NCBI RefSeq assembly: GCF_963677875.1
Contig: NZ_OY782564.1
Location: 350,318-414,317 of the forward strand
DNA: 64,000 bases
Direction of reading: 5' to 3'
Source: Thiomicrorhabdus sp.
Lineage (GTDB): Bacteria; Pseudomonadota; Gammaproteobacteria; Thiomicrospirales; Thiomicrospiraceae
Positions 33,001 to 42,404 of this stretch are shown here, piece after piece. Made by a program: the position numbers and the translations under genes. The number at the start of each line of letters is the position of its first letter. The stretch's first letter is position 1. A model generated the notes under the pieces. The model did no database searches. It saw only the letters and a list, made by a program, of their open reading frames with translations, and was not told the origin of the DNA.

Positions 33001-34091
33001 GAAGAGGTGGTATCCAGGTTCAAAGTATCGGAAATGTAAGGCCCATTTTCTAACTCGTCGATATACAGTAACTTGATGTCGGCACCGGTAATTTCGGAAA
33101 TTTTCGCAATCATGTCTGCGGTCAGAACATCATTGGTACGCGCAACCAACTCGCCGGTTGACTCGTCAATAATGCCGGAAGCCAATACCTTGCCAAGCAG
33201 GTAATCCGGTGGCACCGGAACTTGTTTGATACCGGCGTCTTTCAACTGCTTCACAGTGCGTGCAGTCACTTTCTTACCGGTTTCGACCAGAGTTTTTCCA
33301 TCATGGACGATATCAAAAGTTGCCGTCTGCCCCTTCAACTGTTCAGCATTCAGCTCCAGCTCGAACGCATTTTTGGCAACATGGACATTATTTACATCAA
33401 AGAATTCGGCAAGAATTTCCTCGTTGCTGTATCCCATTGCACGCAACAGAACCGAAACCGGCAGTTTGCGTCGACGGTCGATACGAGTGAACAAGCAATC
33501 GTTGTGATCGAACTCAAAATCCAACCAGGAACCACGATAAGGGATGATACGCGCATTGAACAGCAACTTCCCTGAAGTATGTGACTTACCTTTATCGTTA
33601 TCGAAAATAACACCCGGCGAACGGTGCAGCTGAGTCACAATAACACGCTCGGTACCGTTAATAACGAAAGTACCGTTGTCAGTCATCAAAGGAATATCAC
33701 CAAGATAAACTTCTTGTTCCTTAACGTCTTTAACCGGACGTTTGCCCGCTGGAGCATCTTTATCGTAAATGACCAGACGCATTTTTACCCGCAGAGGTGC
33801 CGCGAAGGTCACACCACGCTGCTTACACTCTTTAACGTCAAACTCAGGCTGACCCATGTGATAGCTAACATATTCAAGATCAGCGGTACCGGCAACACCT
33901 TCAATCGGGAATACCGAAGCGAAAGCGGAGTGAAGACCAACGTTTTTACGTTCGGCCGGTTTTTTCTCCAATTGTAGAAAATCGTGGAAAGATCCTTTTT
34001 GCAGAGAGAGCAAATAAGGCACTTCTAGAATGGATGGGCGTGTCGCAAAGTCCTTACGAACGCGTTTCTTTTCCGTAAAAGAATAAGTCAT
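30033..34091 (-). CDS. rpoB: RNA polymerase beta subunit
   Basis: RpoB holds half of the RNA polymerase active cleft and the rifampicin pocket. The pocket reads [20 protein letters not shown] followed by RVSALGPGG. The residues equal to E. coli D516, H526 and S531 are wild type, while the position of N518 is Val. It has 1,352 residues. It is preceded by a 207-base spacer with an attenuator after rplL. Confidence 0.98.
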   Translation of the reverse strand: MTYSFTEKKRVRKDFATRPSILEVPYLLSLQKGSFHDFLQLEKKPAERKNVGLHSAFASVFPIEGVAGTADLEYVSYHMGQPEFDVKECKQRGVTFAAPLRVKMRLVIYDKDAPAGKRPVKDVKEQEVYLGDIPLMTDNGTFVINGTERVIVTQLHRSPGVIFDNDKGKSHTSGKLLFNARIIPYRGSWLDFEFDHNDCLFTRIDRRRKLPVSVLLRAMGYSNEEILAEFFDVNNVHVAKNAFELELNAEQLKGQTATFDIVHDGKTLVETGKKVTARTVKQLKDAGIKQVPVPPDYLLGKVLASGIIDESTGELVARTNDVLTADMIAKISEITGADIKLLYIDELENGPYISDTLNLDTTSSQLEAQVEIYRMMRPGEPPTKESSEALFESLFFDESRYDLSAVGRMKLNRRLGRKENEGAVVLEKEDIIEVIRELISIRNGHSTVDDIDTLGNRRIRAVGEMAENAFRVGLVRVERAVKERLNQAESDGLMPQDLINAKPVSAAIKEFFGSSQLSQFMDQVNPLSEVTHKRRVSALGPGGLTRERAGFEVRDVHATHYGRVCPIETPEGPNIGLINTLAIYAKTNEYGFLETPYRKVIDGKVTDEIEYVSAIDEAQHVIAQASAEVDQDGHFINNLVTARHQNETILASSNDVNFMDVSPKQIVSVAASLIPFLEHDDANRALMGANMQRQAVPTLRADKPLVGTGIEKTVAIDSGVAVVAERGGEILSSDAARIVVRVHGDEIKEGESGVDIYNLVKYQRSNQNTCINQKPIVKAGDVVKRGDVLADGPSTDMGELALGQNMRIAFMPWNGYNFEDSILVSERVVQEDRYTTIHIEELTCLARDTKLGPEEITADIPNVGEAALARLDECGIVQIGAEVKQGDILVGKVTPKGETQLTPEEKLLRAIFGEKASDVKDTSLRVTKGVEGTVIDVQVFTREGVQKDARALSIQEDELSKIRKDIDEQYKILEADTLGRMKELLIGKSLVDGTKIDEAFMQTVPQERWFGLNVDDADVMHQLEVSESHLKDKRKEFNEAYEEKRKKLTQGDDLAPGVSKMVKVYVAIKRRIQPGDKMAGRHGNKGVISRICPVEDMPYDETGRPVDICLNPLGVPSRMNVGQILEVHLGLAAEGLGQKINAMLQQQADLKEVRGFLHKIYNETQGQQVDFDSFSDAEIIELANNLKRGVPMASPVFDGISEDQIKTLLRLADMPESGQMTLYDGLTGEAFDRPVTVGYMYYLKLNHLVDDKMHARSTGPYSLVTQQPLGGKAQFGGQRFGEMEVWALEAYGAAFTLQEMLTVKSDDLNGRTRMYKNIVDGNEYMEPGMPESFSVLRKEIRALGIDIELEQE

Positions 34092-34235
34092 CGTTTACCT
34101 CGACGATAAAGATTGTCATGACGCTTGTAACAATCTGTTACTAGAAAATGCATAAAACTGTGGTAGCTCTCCGCGCCTGTTTTATCAACAAACTTATCAA
34201 CAGCTTACTAACACACTTTTACACACTGTTAAAAC

Positions 34236-34266
34236 GAGAAAAGGCCGGCGTCAAAAACGCCAGCCA
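34236..34266 (-). terminator. rplL-rpoB attenuator/terminator
   Basis: GGCTGGCGT-TTTTG-ACGCCGGCC is a 9-bp stem with one wobble, followed by TTTTCTC on the minus strand. It lies between rplL and rpoB, where E. coli has its partial terminator that sets the L7/L12 to RNA polymerase ratio. Confidence 0.8.
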
Positions 34267-34298
34267 ATTCCTGCTGAAACTCAGCCGTTAAAGTTAAA

Positions 34299-34667
34299 TT
34301 ACTTAACTTCGACTTCGATACCAGCTTCTTTAAGCTCGTTTGCAAGAGCTTCTGCTTCTTCTTTAGAAACAGCTTCTTTAAGAGTGAAAGGTGCGTTTTC
34401 AACCGCTTCTTTCGCTTCTTTAAGACCAAGACCAGTTGCACCACGGACTGCTTTGATCGCAGCAACTTTGTTCGCACCGGCACCGGTAAGAACAACGTCA
34501 AATTCAGTTTTCTCTTCAGCAGCTTCACCACCGGCAGCTGGACCAGCAGCAACCATTGCAGCGGCAGAAACGCCAAATTTTTCTTCCATAGCTTCAACCA
34601 GTTCAACAACTTCCATTACGGACATGTTGGCAACTGCTTCTAAAATATCTTCTTTTGTTACAGACAT
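34299..34667 (-). CDS. rplL: 50S ribosomal protein L7/L12
   Basis: L7/L12 forms the stalk that recruits translation GTPases. The N-terminal dimer part ([20 protein letters not shown]) is followed by an Ala/Gly-rich hinge and the C-terminal factor-binding domain ([20 protein letters not shown]). I place the start at 34667 (122 residues) with TGGAG upstream; an earlier in-frame TTG is unlikely. Confidence 0.97.
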   Translation of the reverse strand: MSVTKEDILEAVANMSVMEVVELVEAMEEKFGVSAAAMVAAGPAAGGEAAEEKTEFDVVLTGAGANKVAAIKAVRGATGLGLKEAKEAVENAPFTLKEAVSKEEAEALANELKEAGIEVEVK

Positions 34668-34716
34668 TGTAATCTCCAAAAATTTACTTTGATTTCTTCA
34701 AAAAATATAAAAACGA

Positions 34717-35211
34717 TTAAGCGGCTTCTTTTTGTTCTTTGATCGCAGTAAGTGCGCGAGCAAGTTTTGCAACAGGCTCTTTCATAACAAATAGAAGTTT
34801 CGCAACTGCTTCGTCGTAAGTCGGTAGAGCAGCGATCTGCGCAGTAAAGCTTGCATCAAGACAACCTTCACCAATAGACAAAGAACGAACAACAAGTGCT
34901 TCATTTGTCTTTGCAAAATCACGGAATACACGAGCGGCATTCCCTAGTTCTTCGCCAGAGAAGGCGTAAACTAGAGGACCTGTAAAGGTTTCACCCATGT
35001 CTTCAAATTTCGTACCTTGCAGTGCGCGACGGGCCAATGTGTTTTTGATAACACGAATTTGCACGTTCGCTTTACGAGCTTCGGCACGAAGATTGGTCAT
35101 TTGCTCTACAGTCAACCCACGATATTCAGCAGCCACAACTGAACCCGCTTCTGCTGCAATAGCAGAAACTTCTTCAACGACCAGCTTTTTATCTTCGATA
35201 TTGAGTGCCAT
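34717..35211 (-). CDS. rplJ: 50S ribosomal protein L10
   Basis: L10 anchors the L7/L12 dimers to the 50S stalk base. It starts MALNIEDKKLVVEEVSAIA with GGAGG upstream (164 residues); longer in-frame readings extend into the leader. The AEYRGLTVEQMTNLRAEARK region binds 23S rRNA and the C-terminal helix binds L7/L12. The 180-base leader before it is a likely autoregulatory site. Confidence 0.97.
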   Translation of the reverse strand: MALNIEDKKLVVEEVSAIAAEAGSVVAAEYRGLTVEQMTNLRAEARKANVQIRVIKNTLARRALQGTKFEDMGETFTGPLVYAFSGEELGNAARVFRDFAKTNEALVVRSLSIGEGCLDASFTAQIAALPTYDEAVAKLLFVMKEPVAKLARALTAIKEQKEAA

Positions 35212-35391
35212 ATAACCTCCAAAACAGTTTGATAGTGGCCTATCAAACCGGTCCATCTACGTAGGCTTATTACGATTAAGAATGCGCCTTGCATTCACCT
35301 ACGGTCTGCGATGGGCACTCACGAATCAAATTAGATTGGAGACCCAATTCGCAAATAATGCCTGCACCAAAGTTAATTGGCGCAAACATCA
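35212..35391 (-). promoter_or_regulatory. rplJ leader (probable L10-L12 autoregulatory region)
   Basis: This 180-base non-coding gap lies between rplA and rplJ. It holds a perfect 9-bp hairpin GTTTGATAG-GCCA-CTATCAAAC (35227-35248) 16 bases before the rplJ start, and further folded parts (GAATGC...GCATTC). A long leader bound by L10 complexes is known for this position in E. coli. I infer the same role here. Confidence 0.6.
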
Positions 35392-36081
35392 TTATAGTGA
35401 TGACTGATCAACTACCAGGCCAGGACCCATGGTAGAAGAAATAGTCACTTTCTTGACGTATGTTCCTTTAGCAGAAGCAGGTTTTGCTTTGTTAAGGTCA
35501 TCCATCAAGGCATTTAAGTTTTCTTTCAGCTTGTCAGCATCAAATGCAACGGTACCGATTGAAGCGTGAATAATACCCGCTTTATCCGCACGGAAACGAA
35601 CCTGACCGGCTTTCGCGTTTTTGATCGCGCCAACAACGTCTGGTGTTACCGTACCGGTTTTAGGGTTAGGCATAAGACCGCGTGGACCCAAAACCTGACC
35701 CAGCATACCGACAACACGCATCGCGTCAGGAGAAGCGATAACGACGTCGAAATCCATCATGCCGCCTTTGATTTCAGCCGCAAGCTCTTCCATCCCGACA
35801 AACTCTGCACCGGCTTCTTTTGCCGCCGCCTGGTTAGCTTCACCGGTGAATACTGCAACGCGAACGTCTTTACCAGTACCGTTAGGCATAACAGTGGCAC
35901 CACGAACAACCTGATCAGACTTACGAGGATCAATTCCCAGACGAACAGAAACATCAACCGATTCAACAAATTTCGATGTTGCCAATTCCTTAACCAGGTT
36001 TAGACCGTCGATGATGTCATAAGAAGCGTCACGATCAACTTTTTCAGCGAATAGCTTTTGCTTTTTAGTTAGTTTTGCCAT
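35392..36081 (-). CDS. rplA: 50S ribosomal protein L1
   Basis: L1 forms the mobile L1 stalk that moves E-site tRNA and represses rplK-rplA in E. coli. It starts [15 protein letters not shown] (36081, 229 residues). [20 protein letters not shown] is the family signature. It lies 4 bases after rplK. Confidence 0.97.
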   Translation of the reverse strand: MAKLTKKQKLFAEKVDRDASYDIIDGLNLVKELATSKFVESVDVSVRLGIDPRKSDQVVRGATVMPNGTGKDVRVAVFTGEANQAAAKEAGAEFVGMEELAAEIKGGMMDFDVVIASPDAMRVVGMLGQVLGPRGLMPNPKTGTVTPDVVGAIKNAKAGQVRFRADKAGIIHASIGTVAFDADKLKENLNALMDDLNKAKPASAKGTYVKKVTISSTMGPGLVVDQSSL

Positions 36082-36085
36082 CGTA

Positions 36086-36514
36086 TTACTCCTCAACCAC
36101 TAGACCCATTGAACGGGCAGAACCAGCGATAATTTTTACCGCCGCATCCAGATCATTTGCGTTCAAATCAGCCATTTTCGTGCTGGCGATTTCTTCAAGT
36201 TGCGCGCGAGTAACTGTACCAACCTTGTTCAAGTTAGGAACCGCAGAACCTGAAGTGATTCCAGCCGCTTTCTTCAAAAGAATCGCAGCAGGAGGAGTTT
36301 TCATAATAAAAGTGAAACTCTTATCACTGTAAACAGTGATCACAACTGGAATCGGCAAGCCTTTTTCCATGCTCTGTGTCTGCGCATTGAACGCTTTACA
36401 GAATTCCATGATGTTCACACCTTTTTGACCCAATGCCGGACCAACCGGTGGACTAGGGTTTGCATTTCCTGCACCAATCTGCAGTTTGATATAGCCGTCA
36501 ACTTTCTTAGCCAT
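36086..36514 (-). CDS. rplK: 50S ribosomal protein L11
   Basis: L11 binds the GTPase-associated centre and senses uncharged tRNA for RelA. It opens [20 protein letters not shown] with the [16 protein letters not shown] loop. It has 142 residues. It starts after a short spacer with a nusG terminator-like hairpin. Confidence 0.98.
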   Translation of the reverse strand: MAKKVDGYIKLQIGAGNANPSPPVGPALGQKGVNIMEFCKAFNAQTQSMEKGLPIPVVITVYSDKSFTFIMKTPPAAILLKKAAGITSGSAVPNLNKVGTVTRAQLEEIASTKMADLNANDLDAAVKIIAGSARSMGLVVEE

Positions 36515-36557
36515 TTCATTCTCCTGTTCGGGTCAAACGCCTTCCAGCTCCCCGGGT

Positions 36558-36580
36558 TAAAAAATCGGTCTTGATCCGAT
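36558..36580 (-). terminator. Weak terminator between nusG and rplK
   Basis: ATCGG-ATCAAGA-CCGAT is followed by TTTTT on the minus strand, right at the nusG stop. The stem has only 5 bp, so readthrough is expected. Confidence 0.5.
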
Positions 36581-37113
36581 CAGTTCTTTTCGACCTGAGT
36601 AAAATCCAGCTCTACCGGAGTAGAACGTCCAAAAATCAACACCGACACTTGTAATTTATTTTTCTCGTAATCCACGCCTTCAACAACCGCTTCGAAATCT
36701 TTGAAAGGGCCATCAACAACACGAACCAATTCACCTGGTTCGTAAATAACTTTAGGACGTGGCTTATCGACACTGGTTTCAACACGCTGAAGAATCCGAT
36801 CCACTTCTTTCTGAGTGATCGGAGCCGGACGATCAGACGTCCCGCCAATAAAGCCCATGACGTTTGGCACACTTTTGACCAAATGCCAGGTTTCTTCATT
36901 CATTTCCATCTGAACCAGAACATAGCCGGGGAAAAACTTGCGTTCACTGGTGCGTTTTTTGCCATCACGAATTTCAACAACTTCCTCGGAAGGCACTAGA
37001 ACCTGACCGAACAATTCCGTCAATCCAGCACGCTCGGCGTATTCCGCCAGGCTTTTCTTAACCTTATTCTCGTAACCGGAATAAGCGTGTACCACATACC
37101 ATCTTTGCGCCAT
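36580..37113 (-). CDS. nusG: Transcription antitermination/elongation factor NusG
   Basis: NusG binds RNA polymerase through its NGN domain ([20 protein letters not shown]) and links to Rho or S10 through its KOW domain (about 125-175, [19 protein letters not shown]). It has 177 residues. It lies 1 base after secE, as is usual. Confidence 0.98.
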   Translation of the reverse strand: MAQRWYVVHAYSGYENKVKKSLAEYAERAGLTELFGQVLVPSEEVVEIRDGKKRTSERKFFPGYVLVQMEMNEETWHLVKSVPNVMGFIGGTSDRPAPITQKEVDRILQRVETSVDKPRPKVIYEPGELVRVVDGPFKDFEAVVEGVDYEKNKLQVSVLIFGRSTPVELDFTQVEKN

Positions 37114-37114
37114 C

Positions 37115-37498
37115 TTAACTACCCTGTCCCGTCAATAGCTGGACTGCCCACAAAAAGAACATATCCACCAACCATAAAAAGATCCCCATCAGGATCACAA
37201 CCACAAAGACAATCAATGTCATCTGAATTGTTTCGGGACGAGTCGGCCAGACCACCTGACGCACTTCTCGTTTAGCATGCACTAAATATTGATACCAGCC
37301 TCGGCCGATAACCGTTTGATACAAAACAAACAAAGAAACCCCGATTCCGGCTACAACACCAAGAACACGCACCACAGGATGAACATCTTGGTAAATGTAA
37401 TACGCAATCAGCGATCCGATAAGAATTGCCGCTGCTGCCAGCAACTTAATCGTATCCAAGGACCCTGAAGCCTTTTGACTATCTATTTCTTTACTCAT
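37115..37498 (-). CDS. secE: Sec translocon subunit SecE
   Basis: SecE clamps SecY in the inner membrane. The 127-residue protein has three hydrophobic segments (about 19-36, 44-61 and 93-118) and the conserved amphipathic part [20 protein letters not shown]. The ribosome site is poor. A strong terminator-like hairpin lies just upstream, so its expression may depend on readthrough. Confidence 0.96.
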   Translation of the reverse strand: MSKEIDSQKASGSLDTIKLLAAAAILIGSLIAYYIYQDVHPVVRVLGVVAGIGVSLFVLYQTVIGRGWYQYLVHAKREVRQVVWPTRPETIQMTLIVFVVVILMGIFLWLVDMFFLWAVQLLTGQGS

Positions 37499-37513
37499 AA
37501 TCTATCAGCTAAA

Positions 37514-37552
37514 TTAAAAAAACGACCCGTGTTCTTACAAACACAGGCCGTT
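37514..37552 (-). terminator. Strong terminator between tRNA-Trp and secE
   Basis: A 13-bp stem with two wobbles (AACGGCCTGTGTT / AACACGGGTCGTT, loop TGTAAG) is followed by T5 on the minus strand. It ends 16 bases before the secE start. Confidence 0.8.
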
Positions 37553-37560
37553 ATAAAATA

Positions 37561-37637
37561 TGGCAGGGGTAGAGGGATTCGAACCCCCAACACCCGGATT
37601 TGGAATCCGGTGCTCTGCCAATTGGAGCTATACCCCT
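37561..37637 (-). tRNA. tRNA-Trp (CCA anticodon)
   Basis: The full cloverleaf reads from AGGGGTA to TACCCCT with encoded CCA. The anticodon stem CCGGA/TCCGG closes the loop TTCCAAA, and the T loop is TTCGAAT. It lies between tuf and secE. Confidence 0.97.
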
Positions 37638-37649
37638 GGAGCAGTTCAC

Positions 37650-37677
37650 AAAAAAGGGGGATTTTACCCCCTTTTTC
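37650..37677 (-). terminator. Terminator of the upstream tuf copy
   Basis: GGGGG-TAAAAT-CCCCC is followed by T6 on the minus strand. Its loop coincides with the -10 box of the tRNA-Trp promoter. Confidence 0.85.
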
Positions 37678-37689
37678 TGTGATTTTCAA
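37661..37689 (-). promoter_or_regulatory. Probable tRNA-Trp promoter embedded in the tuf terminator
   Basis: On the minus strand TTGAAA (37684-37689), a 17-base spacer and TAAAAT (37661-37666) are followed by CCCCC. The predicted start is about 17 bases before the tRNA. Confidence 0.6.
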
Positions 37690-37707
37690 GTCTTATCTTT
37701 TTAGATA

Positions 37708-38892
37708 TTACTCGATAATTTTAGCAACAACACCAGCACCAACAGTACGTCCACCTTCACGAATCGCGAAACGCAGACCTTCACCCATGGCGATCGGGTT
37801 GATCAATTCAACTGTCATCTGAACGTTATCACCAGGCATAACCATTTCAGTACCCGCTGGTAGTTCACATGCACCAGTTACGTCTGTTGTACGGAAGTAG
37901 AACTGTGGACGGTAACCGTTGAAGAATGGCGTATGACGTCCACCTTCATCTTTAGACAGAACATAAACTTCTGCTTCAAACTTGGTGTGTGGAGTAACAG
38001 TTCCTTTGTGAGCCAATACTTGACCACGCTCGATGTCTTCACGCTTAGTACCACGCAACAGGATACCTACGTTGTCACCCGCTTCACCTTGGTCAAGCAG
38101 TTTACGGAACATTTCAACACCTGTAACAGTGGTGGTGGTAGTTGGGCGAATACCAACGATTTCGATCTCTTCACCAACTTTGATAACACCTGTCTCAACA
38201 CGACCGGTTGCAACCGTACCACGACCCTGGATTGAGAAGATGTCTTCTACAGGCATTAGGAATGGCTTGTCAGTGTCACGCTCTGGAGTTGGGATGTAAG
38301 TATCCAACGCGTCGATCAATTCACCGATTTTCGCTTCATATTCCGGATCACCTTCGATCGCTTTCAACGCAGAACCGATGATTACTGGCGTATCGTCACC
38401 TGGGAATTCGTACTGATCCAGAAGTTCACGTACTTCCATTTCAACCAATTCTAGAAGTTCTTCATCATCAACCATGTCCGCTTTGTTCAAGAAGACAACG
38501 ATGTATGGTACACCAACCTGACGGGATAGCAGGATGTGCTCACGAGTCTGTGGCATCGGGCCATCCGCTGCAGAACAGACCAGGATCGCGCCGTCCATCT
38601 GCGCCGCACCAGTGATCATGTTTTTAACATAGTCAGCGTGCCCTGGGCAGTCTACGTGAGCGTAGTGACGAGTGTCAGATTCGTACTCAACGTGTGCGGT
38701 TGAGATCGTAATACCACGCTCACGCTCTTCCGGAGCGTTATCAATAGACGCGTAGTCCTTAACATCTCCACCGAATTTCTTACCTTGCACAATTGTCAAA
38801 GCCGCTGTTAGAGTCGTTTTACCATGGTCAACGTGACCGATAGTACCAACGTTTACGTGAGGCTTGGAACGTTCAAACTTTTCTTTTGCCAT
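37708..38892 (-). CDS. tuf: Elongation factor Tu (tRNA-operon copy)
   Basis: This second EF-Tu gene encodes the same 394-residue protein as the copy at 21297-22481. The DNA differs at one position that I found. It follows tRNA-Tyr, tRNA-Gly and tRNA-Thr, like tufB in E. coli, and ends at its own terminator. The flanking sequence shares nothing with the other copy beyond the coding region. Confidence 0.98.
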   Translation of the reverse strand: MAKEKFERSKPHVNVGTIGHVDHGKTTLTAALTIVQGKKFGGDVKDYASIDNAPEERERGITISTAHVEYESDTRHYAHVDCPGHADYVKNMITGAAQMDGAILVCSAADGPMPQTREHILLSRQVGVPYIVVFLNKADMVDDEELLELVEMEVRELLDQYEFPGDDTPVIIGSALKAIEGDPEYEAKIGELIDALDTYIPTPERDTDKPFLMPVEDIFSIQGRGTVATGRVETGVIKVGEEIEIVGIRPTTTTTVTGVEMFRKLLDQGEAGDNVGILLRGTKREDIERGQVLAHKGTVTPHTKFEAEVYVLSKDEGGRHTPFFNGYRPQFYFRTTDVTGACELPAGTEMVMPGDNVQMTVELINPIAMGEGLRFAIREGGRTVGAGVVAKIIE

Positions 38893-38956
38893 GATGCAAA
38901 CTCCGTTATAGCAGCGACCTTACTTAGCAACAGACCGATGCCTACATTGAAAAAAA

Positions 38957-39032
38957 TGGAGCTTCCAGCCAGGATCGAACTGGCGACCTCATCCTTACCA
39001 TGGATGCGCTCTACCTACTGAGCTATGGAAGC
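38957..39032 (-). tRNA. tRNA-Thr (GGT anticodon)
   Basis: GCTTCCA/TGGAAGC acceptor arms, anticodon stem CATCC/GGATG with loop ATGGTAA, T loop TTCGATC and encoded CCA give 76 bases. It lies just before tuf. Confidence 0.97.
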
Positions 39033-39088
39033 AATGACTAAAAAGGCCCTCTCCATCGATTCAAATCAACAAAGAGAGCCCTAAAATT

Positions 39089-39163
39089 TGGAGCGGGTAA
39101 GGAGAATCGAACTCCTCTCATCGGCTTGGAAGGCCGAGGTAATAGCCAATATACGATACCCGC
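39089..39163 (-). tRNA. tRNA-Gly (TCC anticodon)
   Basis: GCGGGTA/TACCCGC acceptor arms, anticodon stem TCGGC/GCCGA with loop CTTCCAA, and encoded CCA give 75 bases. Confidence 0.97.
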
Positions 39164-39164
39164 A

Positions 39165-39249
39165 TGGTGGAGGGTGGTGGATTCGAACCACCGAAGGCTG
39201 AGCCAGCAGATTTACAGTCTGCCCCCTTTGGCCGCTCGGGAAACCCTCC
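39165..39249 (-). tRNA. tRNA-Tyr (GTA anticodon)
   Basis: GGAGGG/CCCTCC acceptor arms, loop CTGTAAA, a long variable arm typical of tRNA-Tyr, and encoded CCA give 85 bases. It is the first gene of the tRNA-tuf operon. Confidence 0.97.
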
Positions 39250-39264
39250 AAATTGTGTGTGCGT

Positions 39265-39292
39265 ATTCTATAGATAATTCGGAAGGTGTCAA
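39265..39292 (-). promoter_or_regulatory. tRNA-Tyr/Gly/Thr-tuf operon promoter
   Basis: On the minus strand a consensus TTGACA (39287-39292), a 16-base spacer and TAGAAT (39265-39270) lie about 15 bases before tRNA-Tyr. Confidence 0.85.
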
Positions 39293-39405
39293 CACTAAAT
39301 TTCACATTTTTTAAAAAATTGCAGTTTTATGACCGCATGCGCTAAAAACAACCCGCATAAGCCTTGAAAGGGGCATTCCGCTCGGAAGCGATTTTTCACT
39401 TCACG

Positions 39406-40137
39406 CTAGAAACTCATATACAAGCCGATGCTGCTGACAAGGATCAGCATGCCACCGATTACCTGCTTGAAGTGGGCATTGTTCTGCAGAATATATTCAT
39501 GCGCTTTCAAACCGGCAACATGTCCGATAGCAGCAACCGGAATAAGAGCCAATGCCGTCACCCATTCGATCTTGACCCCGATCACAACAAAGGCACTCAT
39601 CTTAATCGTCACCAGAATAAACCACAGAACAAATAACGTATTACGCAAATAGTGTGCCGCGACATGACGGGCAAACACCGCCACCATCAAAGGCGCTCCG
39701 GTCAAAGACGTCCCGGCAACGTAACCGCCGAGAACCAATAACACGCGGTCAACCCAATCATTGCCGCTGTGAATCGCTCTATTGAGAAACCACATCACTG
39801 CATAAAACAACGTGACACTATAGACAAAGATTACCAGCCACTGACTCGGCAGGCTAACCAGACCAAACACGCCAACCAGTGTCGCCGGAATAATCCAGCG
39901 AAAACTTGAACGCAGATACATCCAGTCCACTTTCTTTAAGGCCGAACTTAGCGTCAAGGCGGAAAAAAACAGCAAATGAATGCCGATCATCGGCAACCAA
40001 TACAAGAGGTCATCATGCACCATCAACATAAACGGCAAACCAAGCGCCGCGCCGCCAAAGCCTAAACCGCTGCGCACAAAGCCGGTCCAGACAAAAATCA
40101 ATGCGATCAGCAACCACTCACTATAGGTAAACTCCAA
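39406..40137 (-). CDS. TSUP-family (TauE/SafE) membrane permease
   Basis: This 243-residue protein has about seven or eight hydrophobic segments. The N-terminal motif FVRSGLGFGGAALGLPFMLM matches the first repeat of TSUP transporters, and VAGTSLTGAPLMVAVFARH matches the second. The family exports or imports small sulfur-containing or organic anions such as sulfite, sulfoacetate or taurine breakdown products. The substrate cannot be told here. It starts divergently from truC with about 130 bases between. Confidence 0.8.
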   Translation of the reverse strand: MEFTYSEWLLIALIFVWTGFVRSGLGFGGAALGLPFMLMVHDDLLYWLPMIGIHLLFFSALTLSSALKKVDWMYLRSSFRWIIPATLVGVFGLVSLPSQWLVIFVYSVTLFYAVMWFLNRAIHSGNDWVDRVLLVLGGYVAGTSLTGAPLMVAVFARHVAAHYLRNTLFVLWFILVTIKMSAFVVIGVKIEWVTALALIPVAAIGHVAGLKAHEYILQNNAHFKQVIGGMLILVSSIGLYMSF

Positions 40138-40266
40138 TGTTCTATCCTTACATCCTTTTCGGCCAGTTTGATTTTACGCTTCGAACGCTGCCTGAACGGT
40201 GAAAAATCGACCGACCAAAAATTGAGCGTTAAAATAGACGCTGAATTTACCTGCGGCGAGAAACAA

Positions 40267-41034
40267 ATGCAAACTCTGTGTCAGCTTGATACTTTACAAC
40301 TCCTTTATCAGGACGAATCCATTGTCGCGATCCATAAACCGGCCGGCTTACTGGTACACCGTTCCCCGATCGATAAGCACGAAACCCAATTTGCAGTACA
40401 GATGACCCGCGATCTGGTCGGAAAAGACGTCTTTCCGGCACATCGTCTGGACAAAGCCACCTCCGGCCTGCTTCTGTTTGCACTTGACGCCGCTAGCGCA
40501 CGAAGCCTCGGACAACAATTCAGCGCCCACAGTCTGCAAAAAACCTATCTGGCGCTATGTAGAGGCTGGACACCTAAAGACGGCATGATCGACAAACCAC
40601 TGCTGTACAAGAAAGATAAATACGGCGACCGCGACAAGCAGGAACCGAGTGAACCACAGGAAGCGCTCACCGAATACCGGACTTTGGCACAAAGCACGTT
40701 GGATAAGCCACTCGGCAAATTCCCGCAACAGCGCTATTCGTTACTTCAGCTTAAACCGAAAACGGGCCGTAAACACCAGATTCGCCGCCACCTGAATGGT
40801 ATCAGCCATCCGATTATCGGTGATGTCAGCTACGGCGATCGCCATCACAATCATCTATTCAACGATTGGCGCGGCTATCACCGCCTCTACCTGGCCGCCA
40901 CCTCGCTGGAATTCACCCACCCGCAAAGCGGGCTGCCAATGATGATTAACGCACCCGTGCAGAACGATTTCCATCAAACCCTCTCAGCGCTGGATCTGGC
41001 TTCAGCGATTCCCGAACCATTCCAACCACAATAA
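40267..41034 (+). CDS. truC: tRNA pseudouridine-65 synthase TruC
   Basis: TruC is an RluA-family enzyme making pseudouridine 65 in tRNAs. The catalytic Asp lies in AHRLDKATSGLL (D62), preceded by the IHKPAGLLVHRSPID motif and followed by LKPKTGRKHQIRRHL and HPIIGD. I start at ATG 40267 (255 residues, close to the E. coli 260); a longer in-frame reading from 40168 adds residues unlike the family. It is followed by bioA after 11 bases. Confidence 0.9.
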   Translation: MQTLCQLDTLQLLYQDESIVAIHKPAGLLVHRSPIDKHETQFAVQMTRDLVGKDVFPAHRLDKATSGLLLFALDAASARSLGQQFSAHSLQKTYLALCRGWTPKDGMIDKPLLYKKDKYGDRDKQEPSEPQEALTEYRTLAQSTLDKPLGKFPQQRYSLLQLKPKTGRKHQIRRHLNGISHPIIGDVSYGDRHHNHLFNDWRGYHRLYLAATSLEFTHPQSGLPMMINAPVQNDFHQTLSALDLASAIPEPFQPQ

Positions 41035-41045
41035 ACGAATCCGAA

Positions 41046-42344
41046 ATGACTATGCAACTCAATCCTCACTGGCAAGCTTTAATCGATTTCGACCAACAGC
41101 ACATCTGGCATCCTTACAGCGCTTCGCCCAACCCGATTCCGCCGATCGGCGTCAAATGCACACAAGGCTCGCTGATCACTTTGGCGGATGGAAACGAAGT
41201 TGTTGATGGCATGAGTTCCTGGTGGGCGGCCATTCACGGCTATAACCACCCGCAAATCATGCAGGCCATGAAAGAGCAGATTGATCAGATGCCGCATATT
41301 ATGTTTGGCGGTTTGACACATGAACCGGCTGTCAAACTCGCCAAACGGCTGATTGAATTAACCCCGCAAGGACTGGATAAAGTCTTTTTTGCCGATTCCG
41401 GCTCAGTCTCAATGGAAGTCGCGATCAAAATTGCCCTGCAATACTGGATCAGTCGCGGACAAAACCGTAAAAATCGCCTTCTGACGGTGCGCAACGGCTA
41501 TCACGGCGACACTTTCGCCACCATGGCGGTATGCGATCCGGTTAACGGCATGCACCACCTGTTTAACGAGGTATTGCGCAAAAACCTGTTTGCGCCTGCG
41601 CCGCAGATGGGGTTTGCACTGGAATCAGACAATCAGGATATCGCCGACTTAGAAGCCATTCTAAGGAAATATCATCCTGAAATTGCCGCCGTTACGATCG
41701 AACCGATTGTACAAGGCGCCGGCGGCATGCGCTTCTATCGCCCTGACTACCTCAAACAGCTCAAAACACTATGCGAACAATACGATGTGTTAATGATTGC
41801 CGATGAAATCGCCACCGGCTTCGGACGCACCGGAAAACTCTTCGCCTGCGAATGGGCGGAAGTTTCTCCTGATATTATGTGCGTCGGCAAGGCTTTGACC
41901 GGCGGCAACCTGACTTTAGCGGCGACACTTTGCACGGAAAATGTCAGCCGTACCATCAGTGAAGGCGAACCGGGGATACTGGCGCACGGCCCGACTTTTA
42001 TGGCCAACCCGCTTGCCTGCGCGACCGCCATTGCATCGATCGACCTGTTATTAACCTCCCCTTGGCAACAGCGAATTGCCGACATCGAACGCCACCTGAA
42101 AATCGAACTCATGCCCCTGAAAGAACTGGAGTGCGTGTCGGAGGTGCGGGTGCTAGGGGCAATTGGCGTCGTAGAGCTGGAAAGAAGCGATCTCGGCTCT
42201 GAAGTTCAGGCTGCCGCACTGAAAAACGGTGTTTGGATTCGACCATTCGGCAAACTGGTTTACACCATGCCGGCTTTCAATATCCCTATCGAGCAGCTGC
42301 ATATGTTAACCCGCGGCATTAAAGCCGCTATCCACAGCCTGTAA
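41046..42344 (+). CDS. bioA: Adenosylmethionine-8-amino-7-oxononanoate aminotransferase
   Basis: BioA uses SAM to aminate KAPA to DAPA in biotin synthesis. PLP class-III motifs are HIWHPYSA near the N-terminus, GMSSWWAAIHGYNHP, NGYHGDTFA, IADEIATGFGRTG, and GKALTGGNLTLAA with the PLP lysine. It has 432 residues. It is likely co-transcribed with truC. The next biotin gene in the window, bioD, is 19 kb away. Confidence 0.95.
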   Translation: MTMQLNPHWQALIDFDQQHIWHPYSASPNPIPPIGVKCTQGSLITLADGNEVVDGMSSWWAAIHGYNHPQIMQAMKEQIDQMPHIMFGGLTHEPAVKLAKRLIELTPQGLDKVFFADSGSVSMEVAIKIALQYWISRGQNRKNRLLTVRNGYHGDTFATMAVCDPVNGMHHLFNEVLRKNLFAPAPQMGFALESDNQDIADLEAILRKYHPEIAAVTIEPIVQGAGGMRFYRPDYLKQLKTLCEQYDVLMIADEIATGFGRTGKLFACEWAEVSPDIMCVGKALTGGNLTLAATLCTENVSRTISEGEPGILAHGPTFMANPLACATAIASIDLLLTSPWQQRIADIERHLKIELMPLKELECVSEVRVLGAIGVVELERSDLGSEVQAAALKNGVWIRPFGKLVYTMPAFNIPIEQLHMLTRGIKAAIHSL

Positions 42345-42360
42345 AAAATCGACTGCAGCA

Positions 42361-42384
42361 AAAAGGGGCCTGTAAGGCCCCTTC
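42361..42384 (-). terminator. Terminator between bioA and the exported protein gene
   Basis: GGGGCC-TTACA-GGCCCC has T5 on the minus strand, so it best serves the gene ending at 42405. It may also stop bioA transcripts. Confidence 0.8.
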
Positions 42385-42404
42385 GCTGAAATAACATTTT
42401 TATC

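Noticed and set aside
34229-34609. Leu/Lys-rich 126-codon reading in another frame of rplL
   Set aside because: It overlaps the real rplL and has the low-complexity look of an out-of-frame Ala/Glu-rich gene.
35389-35398. TATAAT overlapping the rplA stop codon as a rplJ promoter
   Set aside because: No acceptable -35 at 16-18 bases; the box may be chance.
21297-38892. The tuf pair as ends of a composite mobile element
   Set aside because: There are no inverted repeats, transposase or target duplications, and the gene order between them is the conserved ribosomal block.
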